Assembly: GCA_021799275.1 (NCBI GenBank)
Contig: JAJZAT010000001.1
Span: 62,001-126,000, forward strand
DNA: 64,000 nt
Source of the DNA: Bacillota bacterium
Lineage (GTDB): Bacteria > Bacillota > Sulfobacillia > JAJZYS01 > JAJYTV01
Direction of reading: 5' to 3'
Part shown: one piece after another, positions 38,082 through 47,320 of the stretch
Position numbering within the stretch: position 1 is the first letter of the stretch
Layout of the letters: every line of letters starts with the position of its first letter
Program-made: the position numbers and the translations under genes
The notes under the pieces: model-generated
Seen by the model: only the letters and a program-made list of their open reading frames with translations
The model's database searches: none
Told to the model about the DNA's origin: nothing

Positions 38082-39032
38082 ATGATCGACGGCCACTTCA
38101 GCATCGGCGAAGCATCGCGACGCACCGGGCTCTCGGTCAAGGCGATCCGGCATTACGCGAACGAGGGCATCGTCCGTCCGACCGTCGTGTCGGATGCCGG
38201 ATACCGACTCTACTCAGCGGAGGACCTCTGGCGCCTTGGACTCGTGCGCATCCTCCGCAATCTCGAGTTTGGGCTGCCGGAGATCCGCAAAGTCCTGGAG
38301 ATGTCGCTCGATCTCCCCGCTGTCGTTCGAATGCAACGGGCAGCCCTTGACATGCAGATCCGTCGGCTGGACCGTGCGCGCTCCCTGCTGGATCGGGTAC
38401 CTGAGTGTATCTGGGGGCAGCAGTCCTTGCACCACCTCAGCACCATCCTGGAGGCGATGCAGATGAGTCGCGAAGAACGGGAGCACTGGGTCACGGAAAA
38501 CTGGACCAGAACCATGATGGTAGGCGCTCCAGACGAGTGGCGCGAGGCATACCTTCGTCAGGTGCGCGACATCCTGCCGGACGAACTCAGCGCGGAGCAG
38601 GCCAAGGCCTGGAGCGAACTCAAGGAACTCCTCTCGGATCCTGCATACCAGGCAGATCTGCGCAACGTCATGAGGCCCTTCTGGAGCATGGTGCAGTCGT
38701 CGTCTGTGTTGCCGAACGAGTGGGCCGCGTCCATGAACGCCCTGACCGAACGCGCCCGCCTGCTGTTCGAGCGGGACGCACGTCCTGAGCATCCAGATCT
38801 GCAGGCACTCGTCGGCGATTGGATTGATCTGTTCGCACAAGCGCTCAAGATGCCGGCTACGCCTGACTTCGTCGAACGTTTCGCACTCTACGCCGAGACG
38901 TATGCGACGGGCCCGAGCCGGAAGGTTTGGGACGTGATGCGACGGTTGAACCCTGAGCGGCTGCAGATCGACGATGACGTGCAGATGCTCATGGTGAAGG
39001 GATTGCGCTGGCGGCTCGCGCACGGCCGCTGA
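38082..39032 (+). CDS. MerR-family regulator with large C-terminal effector domain
   Basis: A 316-residue protein. Residues ~6-75 form a MerR winged helix: FSIGEASRRTGLSVKAIRHYANEGIV, quoted as a region, then GYRLYSAEDLWRLGLVRILR. A coiled dimerisation helix and a helical C-terminal region of about 200 residues follow. The region near ALTERARLLFERDARPEHP somewhat resembles TipAS-type antibiotic-binding domains. The ATG at 38082 lies after the MerR-type promoter, so the longer frame from 38028 is ruled out. No efflux or resistance gene is next to it on this strand. Confidence 0.85.
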   Translation: MIDGHFSIGEASRRTGLSVKAIRHYANEGIVRPTVVSDAGYRLYSAEDLWRLGLVRILRNLEFGLPEIRKVLEMSLDLPAVVRMQRAALDMQIRRLDRARSLLDRVPECIWGQQSLHHLSTILEAMQMSREEREHWVTENWTRTMMVGAPDEWREAYLRQVRDILPDELSAEQAKAWSELKELLSDPAYQADLRNVMRPFWSMVQSSSVLPNEWAASMNALTERARLLFERDARPEHPDLQALVGDWIDLFAQALKMPATPDFVERFALYAETYATGPSRKVWDVMRRLNPERLQIDDDVQMLMVKGLRWRLAHGR

Positions 39033-39083
39033 GAGCCACCGCCTGTTCTCAACGCCGCCCACGCGACAACGCCTCTCGAGGGC

Positions 39084-39127
39084 GCAGGAGAACGCCGCGA
39101 GGCATTCGCTTCGCGGCGTTCTCCTGC
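39084..39127. terminator. Strong bidirectional terminator (17-base stem)
   Basis: A perfect 17-base-pair stem, GCAGGAGAACGCCGCGA with TCGCGGCGTTCTCCTGC, around a 10-base loop. It lies between the convergent merR-family and potassium channel genes. Confidence 0.8.
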
Positions 39128-39137
39128 CACATGGGCC

Positions 39138-40193
39138 TCAGGCGCGGCGCAGGATCAATAGTCGACTCCCCGCTTGGACCTGCTCCTGATCCAGAGCGAA
39201 GCGCACCATTCCTGCCTCGAGCACCCCGAGCACCACCTCTCCTCGCAGGGCGCGGCGTGAACGCACCTGCTCGATGCTTTGGCCCACTTCATCGTTGTTC
39301 GGGTCTTCCTCTGCGATGCGGTGGTCCTCGTCACGCACCAGCTGCCAGAGCAAAGGGCCCGCGTGGGGAGCCTGCGCGGAACGCGACAGCACATGCCCGA
39401 CCAGGTCGTCGCCGGGGAAGCTCGAAAGCAATCCGAGCTCGGAGAGGGCCAATGCCGTGTTCCGCTTGGACGGCACGGCCGTGATCGTGAGCGCTGGCGC
39501 CAGGTGCCGCAACGCCAGGGCGGAGATCAGGATGTCGCCATCGTGGTCGTGGCATAGGAGAGCCGCTGAGGCTCTCCCAAGGTCGACGCGGGCCAGGGTG
39601 TTCTCGTCCGCCGGATCGTCATGTAGGAACTGCAGGCGGGGGTGGTCCACGCCGAGGGCGTCGACATCGGCAACCACCATGACGTGCCGGTTTCGCCCGA
39701 GCAGGTCGTCGACAGCGATCTTGGCGGCCGGCGACCAGCCCAGGACCAACACATAACCGTTCGGCATGGCTTTCGCGCTCATTCCCAGCATCCTTCGCAG
39801 CCGTCCTTCCACGAACCCGGACGCGGTATCGGCCAGAAGCAGACCCAGGACCGGCACAGCCACGATCATCAGGACCATCGCGACAACGCGAGAAGTGGTG
39901 TTGGTCGCGGTCACATCGCCGTACCCAACCGTCGTCACGGTGGTGATGGTCCAGTAGAGTGCGGTGAGGAAACTCGTGTGCTGGGACCACTGGAACAGCA
40001 CAGCGCCGGCAAGGAGCATCACACCCACGACCAGCAACGTCCGCGCTGTCCTGCCCAAGGAGAACCTGTGGCGCGTGCGCGCCGTCAAGCGTCGAAGCAC
40101 CGCCAGCAGGCGTCCCCCATGGCCGCTGGGATCTGCCGTTGCGCCCCCCCCCCCGTTCTTTCTCGACCTGCCAACGGTTTCGCCGCTGTCCAC
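39138..40193 (-). CDS. Two-helix potassium channel with RCK/TrkA-N domain
   Basis: A channel subunit with two transmembrane helices around the pore motif TTVTTVGYGDVTATN. A cytosolic RCK module (MPNGYVLVLGWSPAAKIAVDDLL) and a TrkA-C-like end follow, as in Kch/MthK-type channels. The start is uncertain: GTG 40193 is preceded by AGGG, but GTG 40244 and 40316 are in frame. Just after the start the coding strand has 11 consecutive G (40144-40154), encoding four glycines. Slippage there would alter the frame of most of the protein. Confidence 0.85.
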   Translation of the reverse strand: MDSGETVGRSRKNGGGGATADPSGHGGRLLAVLRRLTARTRHRFSLGRTARTLLVVGVMLLAGAVLFQWSQHTSFLTALYWTITTVTTVGYGDVTATNTTSRVVAMVLMIVAVPVLGLLLADTASGFVEGRLRRMLGMSAKAMPNGYVLVLGWSPAAKIAVDDLLGRNRHVMVVADVDALGVDHPRLQFLHDDPADENTLARVDLGRASAALLCHDHDGDILISALALRHLAPALTITAVPSKRNTALALSELGLLSSFPGDDLVGHVLSRSAQAPHAGPLLWQLVRDEDHRIAEEDPNNDEVGQSIEQVRSRRALRGEVVLGVLEAGMVRFALDQEQVQAGSRLLILRRA

Positions 40194-40569
40194 CGACCAC
40201 CCTGCGGCAGTCGCTCCCCGAACGGTTTCCGCTGGTTCGTTCACCTCACCACCGCTGCGAGGGTCTTGCCTCGCTGCGCTGCGGCAGGACCGGCACGACC
40301 GCGCCCTGCTTGCCACTCAACACGTCAGCGGCGACCCTCCGACTGCTCTCGTGCCACCATCGGCTCTCGACGCGGCCGCCAACCCCTTTTGGCGTTTGGG
40401 CTGACTGCCCCCTCGGGTAGTCGCTATTCCCTCGGCCATATCCTCATTAGTAGCCGCGCAAAGTTGCTTCGGAAATTGGACCTTGTCTCAATAGGCCCAC
40501 CGCGTAGGCAAACATTACATAAAGGCGAACGAGCACCGCTCTCTAACCTTACTTGCCGGGAGTGGTGGT
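40194..40569. other. Gap between potassium channel gene and SLH surface protein gene
   Basis: I see no complete gene here. The first ~125 bases may hold alternative channel start sites (GTG at 40244 and 40316). The part from about 40435 to 40545 is visibly richer in A and T than the surroundings. It could be the promoter and leader of the surface protein gene, but no clear -35/-10 pair stands out. Confidence 0.5.
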
Positions 40570-43500
40570 GTGCCCATTTCGTCTGTTGCCGGTAAATTCA
40601 TGGTTGCGATGTCTATTCTTACGCTCGTGCCTCTGGTTTCCACTTCGCATGTGGCAGCAGGTTCCAATCCGCTTCCCGAGACCAGGGCCGCCTTCACCTG
40701 CGCCCTTGCCGACGCGCTGCATCTGGCACCGAAGCCGGTAGCAGATAGCCCCTTCACCGACCTCGGCTCCACTTCGACGGCGTGTCAGGAAGAGATCTCG
40801 GCCGCCTACGCGGCGGGCTGGATCTCGGGTACCGGGCCGCACAGCTTCGGGCCACAGGCTTCGCTGACGCGAGAGCAGGTGGCGAAGATCGAGATCAACG
40901 CCCTTGGCCTCTCCCAGGCCGCGGGGGCGCTCCTTGCCTACCGGCCGTTCTTCGTCGACTCGGGCACCATAGGCGCCTGGGCCTGGGGGGACGTGGACGA
41001 GGCGCACAAGGTCGGCATCCTGAACGGCTTTACGAACGGCACGTTCGGCCCGGCCGTCACCTTCACCCCGGCCCAGGCTGCGGACGCCATCCGGCAGGTG
41101 CTGGGCTACGAGCAAGGCAAGCGCCCCTCGACCACCTTCCTGCAGCCTGCGCACGTGCCCGCCGTCACGCTGGACAACGCCGTCTACGCCATCGGCGTAA
41201 CCTTCGACCCCAACCCGCCGCCGGTCACCGTGGATCCCTTGAACAACGCCGCCGACACGCGCGTCTCGTGGCTCTGGGACGCGGTGCAGAAGGGGTGGCT
41301 GCCGAGAACGACGACCACGGTGTCAACCAAGATCAGCCGCGCCGAGCTGCTGAGCGTGGTCGTGGCGGCCCTGGGGGACAGCGATGCCGCGACAGCGCTA
41401 GCGAACGCTCCCTCGCCGTACCGCGATGACGCCCTGATCCCCGCCCAGTATCGGGGCGCGGTGGACGAAGCGGCCAAGCTCGACCTGCTGCCGGTCGGCC
41501 CGAACGGTCTCCTCGGCCCGAACGTTCCCGCCACCGCGTTCGACGTGGACACGGTCCTGCAGCGGGCCTTGGCCGTTCAGGGCAAGGCGCCCTGGGCAGC
41601 CAGCCCCGACATGGTGGGACACGCCGCCTTCGTCTACGGCCTGACGCTGGCCGCAGGGCAGATGCCGTACATCCTCAAGACCGATCGGACCGTCTCAACC
41701 ATCGGCGACGTGCCGGATGGTACGCCCGGCATCTACTACATCGAACAGGCCGAGGAGCAGGACTGGGTGCAGGGCATTGTCGCCTACCCCGGTTCGTACC
41801 AGTGGGTCGGTAACACTTCCCTCGCACTGGGCGCCGCCCTGCAGCCCGACCAGCCGATCAGCCTCGCACAGGCCCTGCAGCTCGCGGACATCGCGACCGA
41901 GTCCGCGATGTATCCTGCGGATCCGCTCGGCGCCTCGCCCAAGGGTCCGCAATATGCCCGCATGCTGGCGCAGGGTCTCCAAAGCGAGAAACTGCCCTTC
42001 GCCAACGCGGCCTCGATGGCGCCCGACGAGCGCGGTTTCGTCGCGGAGGCGCTGACCCTCGGCCTTCTTGCGCCATCGAGCGGAGCGCTCCAGTTCGACG
42101 CACCCCTCACGCCCCAAGCGAGCGCCGCGCTCCTTTCCCGCGTGCAGGCGCAGGTGCTCTCTCGCATCGAGCACCCACATGCCCCCGGGGTGCCTGCCTA
42201 CATCGGCACCACCACGGTAGAGCCGGTCGCGACGAACTGCAGTGCCTGTTCCGCCTTCATGGCCCTGCCATTCGACCGCCAGGGCTACGAGACGAACGCA
42301 ACGATCGTCGCCAATGCGAGCCCGGGCGTCTCGGTGAAGGACGTCACGGTCGGGCCGGTCACGAAGGGCAACGTCACCACCTACCCTGCCCTTTCGGGTA
42401 CGAGCGTGGAGCTTTCGACGACGGGCTCCGAGCTCGCGACCATCACCCTGCGCTCGGGCACGGCCACAGCCAGCGTCCAGGTGCCGGTGGCGCAGCAGCC
42501 GCTGCAGGTCGTCGTGCGGGCCGTCAGCCCCAGTATCCAGCCGGGCGCCACGACCAGCCTTCGGGCGTACCTTAAAGACGCGACCGGCAAGGTCTACCCG
42601 GTCAACGCCGACTGGCGCGTCGTTGCTCCCTCCTACACCGTGGGCAATCCACCGCAATTCCAGTGGGGCAGCCTGAGCGACTGGGGCCCCAGCGCATCGA
42701 CGACATTCCTGGCGAGCGGCACCCCCGGTCAGGGACAGGTCGACGCCGTCCTGCCCTTCGGCGCGACCGGGACGGCGCCTCCAACCGGTAGCGCCCAGGT
42801 CGACATCCTCTCGGACGTCAAGACGCTCAAGATGTCCGTCGTCGACACCACGTCGGGCAGCAGCAGCATCGCGCAGGTCGGGGACACCATCGACGTGCGG
42901 GTCCAGGCGTTCGACGCAAACGGCAACCCGGCCCTGTCGCCCGACGTGGTCAACTTGTGGAACGGCGGTTTCGAGGCCCTGCAGGACGGCGCGGCCACCT
43001 GGACCGAGCGGGCTACCAGCGCGCAGACCATGACCTTCGCCGTCTCCGATCTCAGCCAGCCAGCGGTGAAGGGCGTCCAAGCACAGATGCCAGTCGTGGT
43101 CGAGCTGCGGCCAGGTCCCGAGACCGGAGTCGCCCTCTTCGACCAGAACGGGCAGCCCGCGGCGCCGCCGCCCGAAGGCGGCAACCCAACTCCGGTCTGG
43201 CTACGGCCGATCGACGCGAAGGGCATGCCGACAAGCGTCAGCGCCAGTTCGCCCCAGACGGTCGACCTGCTGACTCTGGCCACCGCGTTCTCCGAGACCA
43301 CGGGCGGCAGCCCGATCACCACCGTCTCCCTGCCGCCGGGCTCGACGGGCGTGGAACTCTACCTGACCACCACCGCCACCGTCGGGCAGCCCGTCGCCCT
43401 GCCGGCGCTCGCGCCGATCAAGATCTCGAGTCCGGAGGACGGCCAGACCGTGGCGATCGGCCAAAACTACGCCGTCTTCTATACCGTGGTCGACGCCAAC

Positions 43501-43743
43501 GGCAACCCGATCCACGGCGCGCCGGTCACATTCACGATGACGACGCCGACGGGCACCGACAGCGACCAGAACCAGGACCCGATGTTCAAGCTCTCGCCCA
43601 CGTCTGGCCTGACGGGCACCGACGGTCAGGTGAGCGCCGACCTGGACGGCCCGTCGACCACCGCGGACAGCGACTTCTCGACGCAAGTCTCCGCATCCGT
43701 CGAGGGCTTCGCCAGCAGCCAGCCGATCACGTTCACCTGGTAA
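40570..43743 (+). CDS. Large secreted surface protein with SLH-like repeats and Ig-like C-terminus
   Basis: A 1057-residue exported protein. A signal peptide covers about residues 1-30 (basic start, hydrophobic core, cut near SHVAAG). SLH-like repeats follow: FTDLGSTS...SFGPQASLTREQVAKI near 62-108, and WAWGDVDEAHKVGILNGF...TPAQAADAIRQ near 138-177. More degenerate copies run to about residue 520. The second half is beta-rich and Ig-like, for example VRVQAFDANGNPALSPDVV and FYTVVDANGNPIHGAPVTF. It probably attaches to the wall through the SLH region as an S-layer or surface protein. GTG 40570 follows GGGAGTGG. Confidence 0.8.
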   Translation: MPISSVAGKFMVAMSILTLVPLVSTSHVAAGSNPLPETRAAFTCALADALHLAPKPVADSPFTDLGSTSTACQEEISAAYAAGWISGTGPHSFGPQASLTREQVAKIEINALGLSQAAGALLAYRPFFVDSGTIGAWAWGDVDEAHKVGILNGFTNGTFGPAVTFTPAQAADAIRQVLGYEQGKRPSTTFLQPAHVPAVTLDNAVYAIGVTFDPNPPPVTVDPLNNAADTRVSWLWDAVQKGWLPRTTTTVSTKISRAELLSVVVAALGDSDAATALANAPSPYRDDALIPAQYRGAVDEAAKLDLLPVGPNGLLGPNVPATAFDVDTVLQRALAVQGKAPWAASPDMVGHAAFVYGLTLAAGQMPYILKTDRTVSTIGDVPDGTPGIYYIEQAEEQDWVQGIVAYPGSYQWVGNTSLALGAALQPDQPISLAQALQLADIATESAMYPADPLGASPKGPQYARMLAQGLQSEKLPFANAASMAPDERGFVAEALTLGLLAPSSGALQFDAPLTPQASAALLSRVQAQVLSRIEHPHAPGVPAYIGTTTVEPVATNCSACSAFMALPFDRQGYETNATIVANASPGVSVKDVTVGPVTKGNVTTYPALSGTSVELSTTGSELATITLRSGTATASVQVPVAQQPLQVVVRAVSPSIQPGATTSLRAYLKDATGKVYPVNADWRVVAPSYTVGNPPQFQWGSLSDWGPSASTTFLASGTPGQGQVDAVLPFGATGTAPPTGSAQVDILSDVKTLKMSVVDTTSGSSSIAQVGDTIDVRVQAFDANGNPALSPDVVNLWNGGFEALQDGAATWTERATSAQTMTFAVSDLSQPAVKGVQAQMPVVVELRPGPETGVALFDQNGQPAAPPPEGGNPTPVWLRPIDAKGMPTSVSASSPQTVDLLTLATAFSETTGGSPITTVSLPPGSTGVELYLTTTATVGQPVALPALAPIKISSPEDGQTVAIGQNYAVFYTVVDANGNPIHGAPVTFTMTTPTGTDSDQNQDPMFKLSPTSGLTGTDGQVSADLDGPSTTADSDFSTQVSASVEGFASSQPITFTW

Positions 43744-43778
43744 GCCACCGCAAAGTCCCGACGGGTCCAGGTTCCGTC

Positions 43779-43812
43779 GCGGCCCGCCCCGGCAGCAGCC
43801 CGGACGGGCCGC
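43779..43812 (+). terminator. Hairpin terminator after the surface protein gene
   Basis: Stem GCGGCCCG/CGGGCCGC, 8 base pairs, 36 bases after the stop; no T-run. Confidence 0.5.
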
Positions 43813-43873
43813 TTGCCTGCTCGGCTATACTCGGTTCAGGCCGGCCACGGAACGGGCCGACGGAGGGACACGC

Positions 43874-44710
43874 ATGTCAGAAGATCGTCTCGTCGCCGAA
43901 ACGCCGCAGCCCAGAACCCGCAAGAGCCTCGGCCGCGATCTTCGCCGCCTCGGAATTCACGCGGGCGATCTCGTCCTCATGTACTCCTCGCTGAGCAGCC
44001 TCGGCTGGGTCGCGGGAGGTGCCCCGGCGGTCGTGCTCGCACTCCTCGACGTCATGGGACCCGACGGCACGCTTGTGGTGCCGACCCAGACCGGCGACAA
44101 CTCGGACCCAAGGGAGTGGAGCCGCCCTCCGGTCCCCGAGGACTGGTGGCCCGTGATCCGCGCCGAGATGCCCGCGTACGATCCGGCCACGACGCCTACG
44201 CGTGGCATGGGCCGCATCGCGGAGTGCCTCAGGACATGGCCCGGCGCCTGCCGCAGCGCCCACCCACAGGTATCCTTCGCCGCCTTGGGCCGTATCGCGG
44301 AAGAAGTCACCCGCAGCCACCCCTTCGATGACGGCCTCGGGGAGGCGTCGCCCCTTGGGCTCCTCTACCGCCTCGACGCCAAGGTGCTGCTGCTCGGTGT
44401 CGGCTACGACAGCGCAACTGCGCTGCACCTGGCGGAGTATCGAGTCCCGGGCATGCCGCGCGGCCAGTTCGGCGCGGCCGCCCTGGTTGCGGGCTCGCGC
44501 CGCTGGATCACCTATAGCGACGTCGAGCACCTCGATTCGGACGAGCTCTTCCCCAGCATCGGCGAGGCGTACGAAGGCGCGTATCCGGTCTCGATCGGGC
44601 TGGTTGGGTCGGCCGAAGCCCGCCTGCTGCCCATGCGGAGCCTGGTCGACTTCGGTACGCACTGGATCTCGGCCCGTCTCGCGACCCACAGCAGCGAGAC
44701 GCCACTCTGA
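43874..44710 (+). CDS. AAC(3)/YokD-family aminoglycoside N(3)-acetyltransferase-like protein
   Basis: A 278-residue cytosolic acetyltransferase of the AAC(3) fold. It has VLMYSSLSSLGWVAGG, MGPDGTLVVPTQT, the SAHPQVSFAALG active-site histidine region near residue 132 and LLLGVGYDSATALHLAEYR. Family members acetylate the 3-amino group of aminoglycosides, but many chromosomal YokD-like members have no proven drug activity. Resistance is therefore only a possibility. ATG follows GGAGGG. A putative -10 TATACT lies about 50 bases upstream. Confidence 0.82.
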   Translation: MSEDRLVAETPQPRTRKSLGRDLRRLGIHAGDLVLMYSSLSSLGWVAGGAPAVVLALLDVMGPDGTLVVPTQTGDNSDPREWSRPPVPEDWWPVIRAEMPAYDPATTPTRGMGRIAECLRTWPGACRSAHPQVSFAALGRIAEEVTRSHPFDDGLGEASPLGLLYRLDAKVLLLGVGYDSATALHLAEYRVPGMPRGQFGAAALVAGSRRWITYSDVEHLDSDELFPSIGEAYEGAYPVSIGLVGSAEARLLPMRSLVDFGTHWISARLATHSSETPL

Positions 44711-44793
44711 TCCAGCCGGCGGGCGCGGCTGGCAGCCACGGGTCTGGTGGCTCCGCCACCATGTTGTAGCTGAGCGTTGATGTCCTGAACTGT

Positions 44794-45876
44794 TCAATCC
44801 CGCTGGCGCTGGTAGCGCCGCATCGTCTCAAGGAGCGTCTCGCCGTCCAGGGCCTCGATGCGCTTGCCCGCGGGCCGCACGGCGACCATCGGCTCGCCAG
44901 CCAGGAGAGCGTTCAGCACCGCCTCCTCGATCGCCTGGCAGACGGCCTCGTACACGGGGTCGAAGAGCTCGTCGTTGAGACTTTGCAAGTTCAGGAGAGG
45001 CCCGGACCGCTGCGGCAGGTCTGAGGGATTGGCGGTCGAGAAGGCGAGGAAGAGATCGCCCGAACTGTTGCCGCCAGAGCTGCCCGTCCGGGCGATGCCG
45101 AGCGCGGCCCGCCGAGCGACGCGCCGGAGCTGATGCGGCAGCATCGGCAGGTCGGTCGCGACGATGCCGATCACGGATCCCCGCTCCGCCTCCTGGCTCC
45201 GGCCGGCAAGGATCCGCCCCACCGGCACGCCGCACACCGTGAGGAGGTCCGGCCGGCCGAAGTTCGCCTGCACGAACGCCCCGACCGTCCCCTGGACACC
45301 GCCGGTCCTGACCACCCGCGACGAGGTGCCCGAACCGCCCTTGAAGCCATAGCAGATCATGCCGGTGCCGCCACCGACGCTGCCCTCCTGGACGGCGCCG
45401 CCGGCCGCCTGGTCGATGGCCGCCAGGGCGTCCTCCTCCGTGACGTGCTGTCCCAGCACGTCGCTCAGCACGCCGTCGTAGGTCTCGGCCACCACGGGCA
45501 TCGCCCAGAGATGGTCGGCCGTGAAGGCTTCTTCGTAGGTCCGCACGAGCCAGCGCACAACGGCATGGTGCACGATGCCCACGGAGTGCGTGTTGGTGAG
45601 GCAGACGGGACCGACGAAGTACCCGCCGTCCTCCACCCAGTGGAGCCCCGTCATCTCGCCGTTGCCGTTGAGGCCGAAACTCCCCGCCCATGCCGGTCGC
45701 AAGGGGCCGTGGCGGCCGAAGGGCAGGATCGCCGTGACGCCGGTGCGCACGATGGGCGTCGCGGCCTCGCGCCGGATCGTGCGATAGCCCACCTCCACCC
45801 CCGCCACGTCGGTGATGGCGTTGAATCGTCCGGTCTCGCCTTGCAGCGGCAAGCCGAGCTCCCGGGCACGCCGCAT
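44794..45876 (-). CDS. P1-family self-processing aminopeptidase (DmpA/BapA-like)
   Basis: About 360 residues. The family is made as a precursor cut at a conserved Gly-Ser to give an N-terminal nucleophile. The GGNSSGDLFLAFST segment near residue 255 fits that site. NAITDVAGVEVGYRTI and VCLTNTHSVGIVH are typical of DmpA-type enzymes, which act on D-amino-acid or beta-peptide substrates. ATG 45876 is preferred because the frame upstream lies inside the ITPase gene; TTG 45882 is also possible. It follows the ITPase gene with a small overlap. Confidence 0.88.
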   Translation of the reverse strand: MRRARELGLPLQGETGRFNAITDVAGVEVGYRTIRREAATPIVRTGVTAILPFGRHGPLRPAWAGSFGLNGNGEMTGLHWVEDGGYFVGPVCLTNTHSVGIVHHAVVRWLVRTYEEAFTADHLWAMPVVAETYDGVLSDVLGQHVTEEDALAAIDQAAGGAVQEGSVGGGTGMICYGFKGGSGTSSRVVRTGGVQGTVGAFVQANFGRPDLLTVCGVPVGRILAGRSQEAERGSVIGIVATDLPMLPHQLRRVARRAALGIARTGSSGGNSSGDLFLAFSTANPSDLPQRSGPLLNLQSLNDELFDPVYEAVCQAIEEAVLNALLAGEPMVAVRPAGKRIEALDGETLLETMRRYQRQRD

Positions 45877-45899
45877 GGCCAACTTGAAGACCCCCGCTT

Positions 45900-46478
45900 C
45901 TAGAGGCGCTCCGCGATCAGGGAACAGAGCATGCGCATGGCCTTGCCGCGATGCGAGTGGCGGGACTTGTCCTCGGGACTCAGTTCGGCCGCGCTGCAAC
46001 CGAGCTCCGGAACATAGAAGAGAGGGTCGTAGCCGAAGCCGCCCTTGCCGCGCGGGCTCTCCAGGATCTCTCCTTCCCATGTGCCCATGGCGCTCCACTC
46101 CCGCTCTCCGTCCCAGAGCACCAAGGCCGCACGGTAGCGTGCCTGCCTTGTGGTGGCGTGCCTGAGCCGCTGGAGCAGGAGTTCGTTGTTGCGTACGTCG
46201 GTCGCGCCAGGGCCGGAGAAGCGGGCACTGTAGATGCCAGGCGCGCCACGGAGCGCGTCCACCTCGATGCCCGAGTCGTCGGCGAGCACGGGCATGTTCG
46301 TCATGCGGTGCCCGTGCACCGCCTTTAGGCGCGCGTTGTCGAGGAAGGTCCTGCCGGTCTCCTCCGGCATCTCGACGTCGTCCGGCAGGGCCAGGATGCG
46401 GATGCCGTAGGGCTCGGCGATCTCTGCCATCTCGCGCAGCTTGCCCTGGTTGCGCGTCGCGAGCACGATCTCACGCAT
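45900..46478 (-). CDS. rdgB: XTP/dITP diphosphatase (Ham1/RdgB)
   Basis: A 192-residue house-cleaning enzyme that removes ITP and XTP. The N-terminus IVLATRNQGKLREM and the central VLADDSGIEVDALRGAPGIYSARF are the family signatures. GKGGFGYDPLFYVPELG follows near residue 145. It overlaps the end of rph by 8 bases, the frequent rph-rdgB arrangement. Confidence 0.95.
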   Translation of the reverse strand: MREIVLATRNQGKLREMAEIAEPYGIRILALPDDVEMPEETGRTFLDNARLKAVHGHRMTNMPVLADDSGIEVDALRGAPGIYSARFSGPGATDVRNNELLLQRLRHATTRQARYRAALVLWDGEREWSAMGTWEGEILESPRGKGGFGYDPLFYVPELGCSAAELSPEDKSRHSHRGKAMRMLCSLIAERL

Positions 46479-47211
46479 GGCGCGTCACCCGCCCAAGGCG
46501 CTCACCCAGAGCCTCCGCCTGGACGTGCAGAAGCTGCCTCGTGCCAGTACGGGCGAGGTCCAGGAGAACCTCGAACTGCGCCTGCTTCAGGGGTTCGTTC
46601 TCCGCGGTCGTCTGCAGTTCGACAAAGCTTCCTTCGGACGTCATGACGAAGTTCGCGTCGACGTCCGCCCGCGCGTCCTCCTGGTAGCAGAGATCGAGCA
46701 CGGCCTCGCCGCCGACGATACCCGCGGAGACGGCCGCGATCTGCCGCAGAAGCGGCCTGCCCACCGTCCGATCGAGGTCCTGCAGCCAGCAGATCGCGTC
46801 GACGAGCGCCACCATCGCGCCGGTGATCGAGGCGGTGCGCGTGCCGCCGTCGGCCTGCAGCACGTCGCAGTCCACCCAGAGCGTGCGGTCTCCGATCGCC
46901 TTGAGGTCGAGCGCCTGGCGCAGCGAGCGCCCGATCAGGCGCTGGATCTCGTGCGAGCGGCCGCTCGGACGGCCTCGCGTCACTTCGCGCGCCGTACGCT
47001 GCGCCGTCGCGCGCGGCAGCATGGCGTACTCTGCGGTCAACCAGCCGCCCATGCCGCGCCGCCAGGCGGGCACCCTGTCCTCCACCGTCACCGTGCAGAC
47101 GACCCGCGTCTGGCCCATGGAAATCAGGCATGAGCCCTCCGCCTGCGGCAGAAAGCCCCGTTCGATCCGCACGGGTCGCATATCCTCGGGACGACGACTA
47201 TCGGGGCGCAA
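46471..47211 (-). CDS. rph: Ribonuclease PH
   Basis: A phosphorolytic 3' exonuclease that trims tRNA precursors; 246 residues. MRPVRIERGFLPQAEGSC is the conserved N-terminus. WLTAEYAMLPRATAQRTARE and GRSHEIQRLIGRSLR carry the phosphate and tRNA-binding arginines, and DCDVLQADGGTRTASITG is typical. TTG 47211 is chosen because homologues begin at this position (LRPDSRRPEDMRP); a GTG at 47220 is the alternative. First gene of rph-rdgB-P1 peptidase. Confidence 0.94.
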   Translation of the reverse strand: MRPDSRRPEDMRPVRIERGFLPQAEGSCLISMGQTRVVCTVTVEDRVPAWRRGMGGWLTAEYAMLPRATAQRTAREVTRGRPSGRSHEIQRLIGRSLRQALDLKAIGDRTLWVDCDVLQADGGTRTASITGAMVALVDAICWLQDLDRTVGRPLLRQIAAVSAGIVGGEAVLDLCYQEDARADVDANFVMTSEGSFVELQTTAENEPLKQAQFEVLLDLARTGTRQLLHVQAEALGERLGRVTRHA

Positions 47212-47277
47212 GCGATACACACCCTTCCTCTGTCATGCATCCAGTGTACCTGAATCCGCCCCAGGCCAAAAAAGAGA

Positions 47278-47304
47278 GGACCTCGGCGCCGAGCGCCGAG
47301 GTCC
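47278..47304 (-). terminator. Rho-independent terminator of the NCS1 permease gene
   Basis: An 11-base-pair stem GGACCTCGGCG/CGCCGAGGTCC with a 5-base loop, followed on the reverse strand by TCTCTTTTTT. A textbook terminator. Confidence 0.9.
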
Positions 47305-47320
47305 CGCGGGTCTTTGCAGT

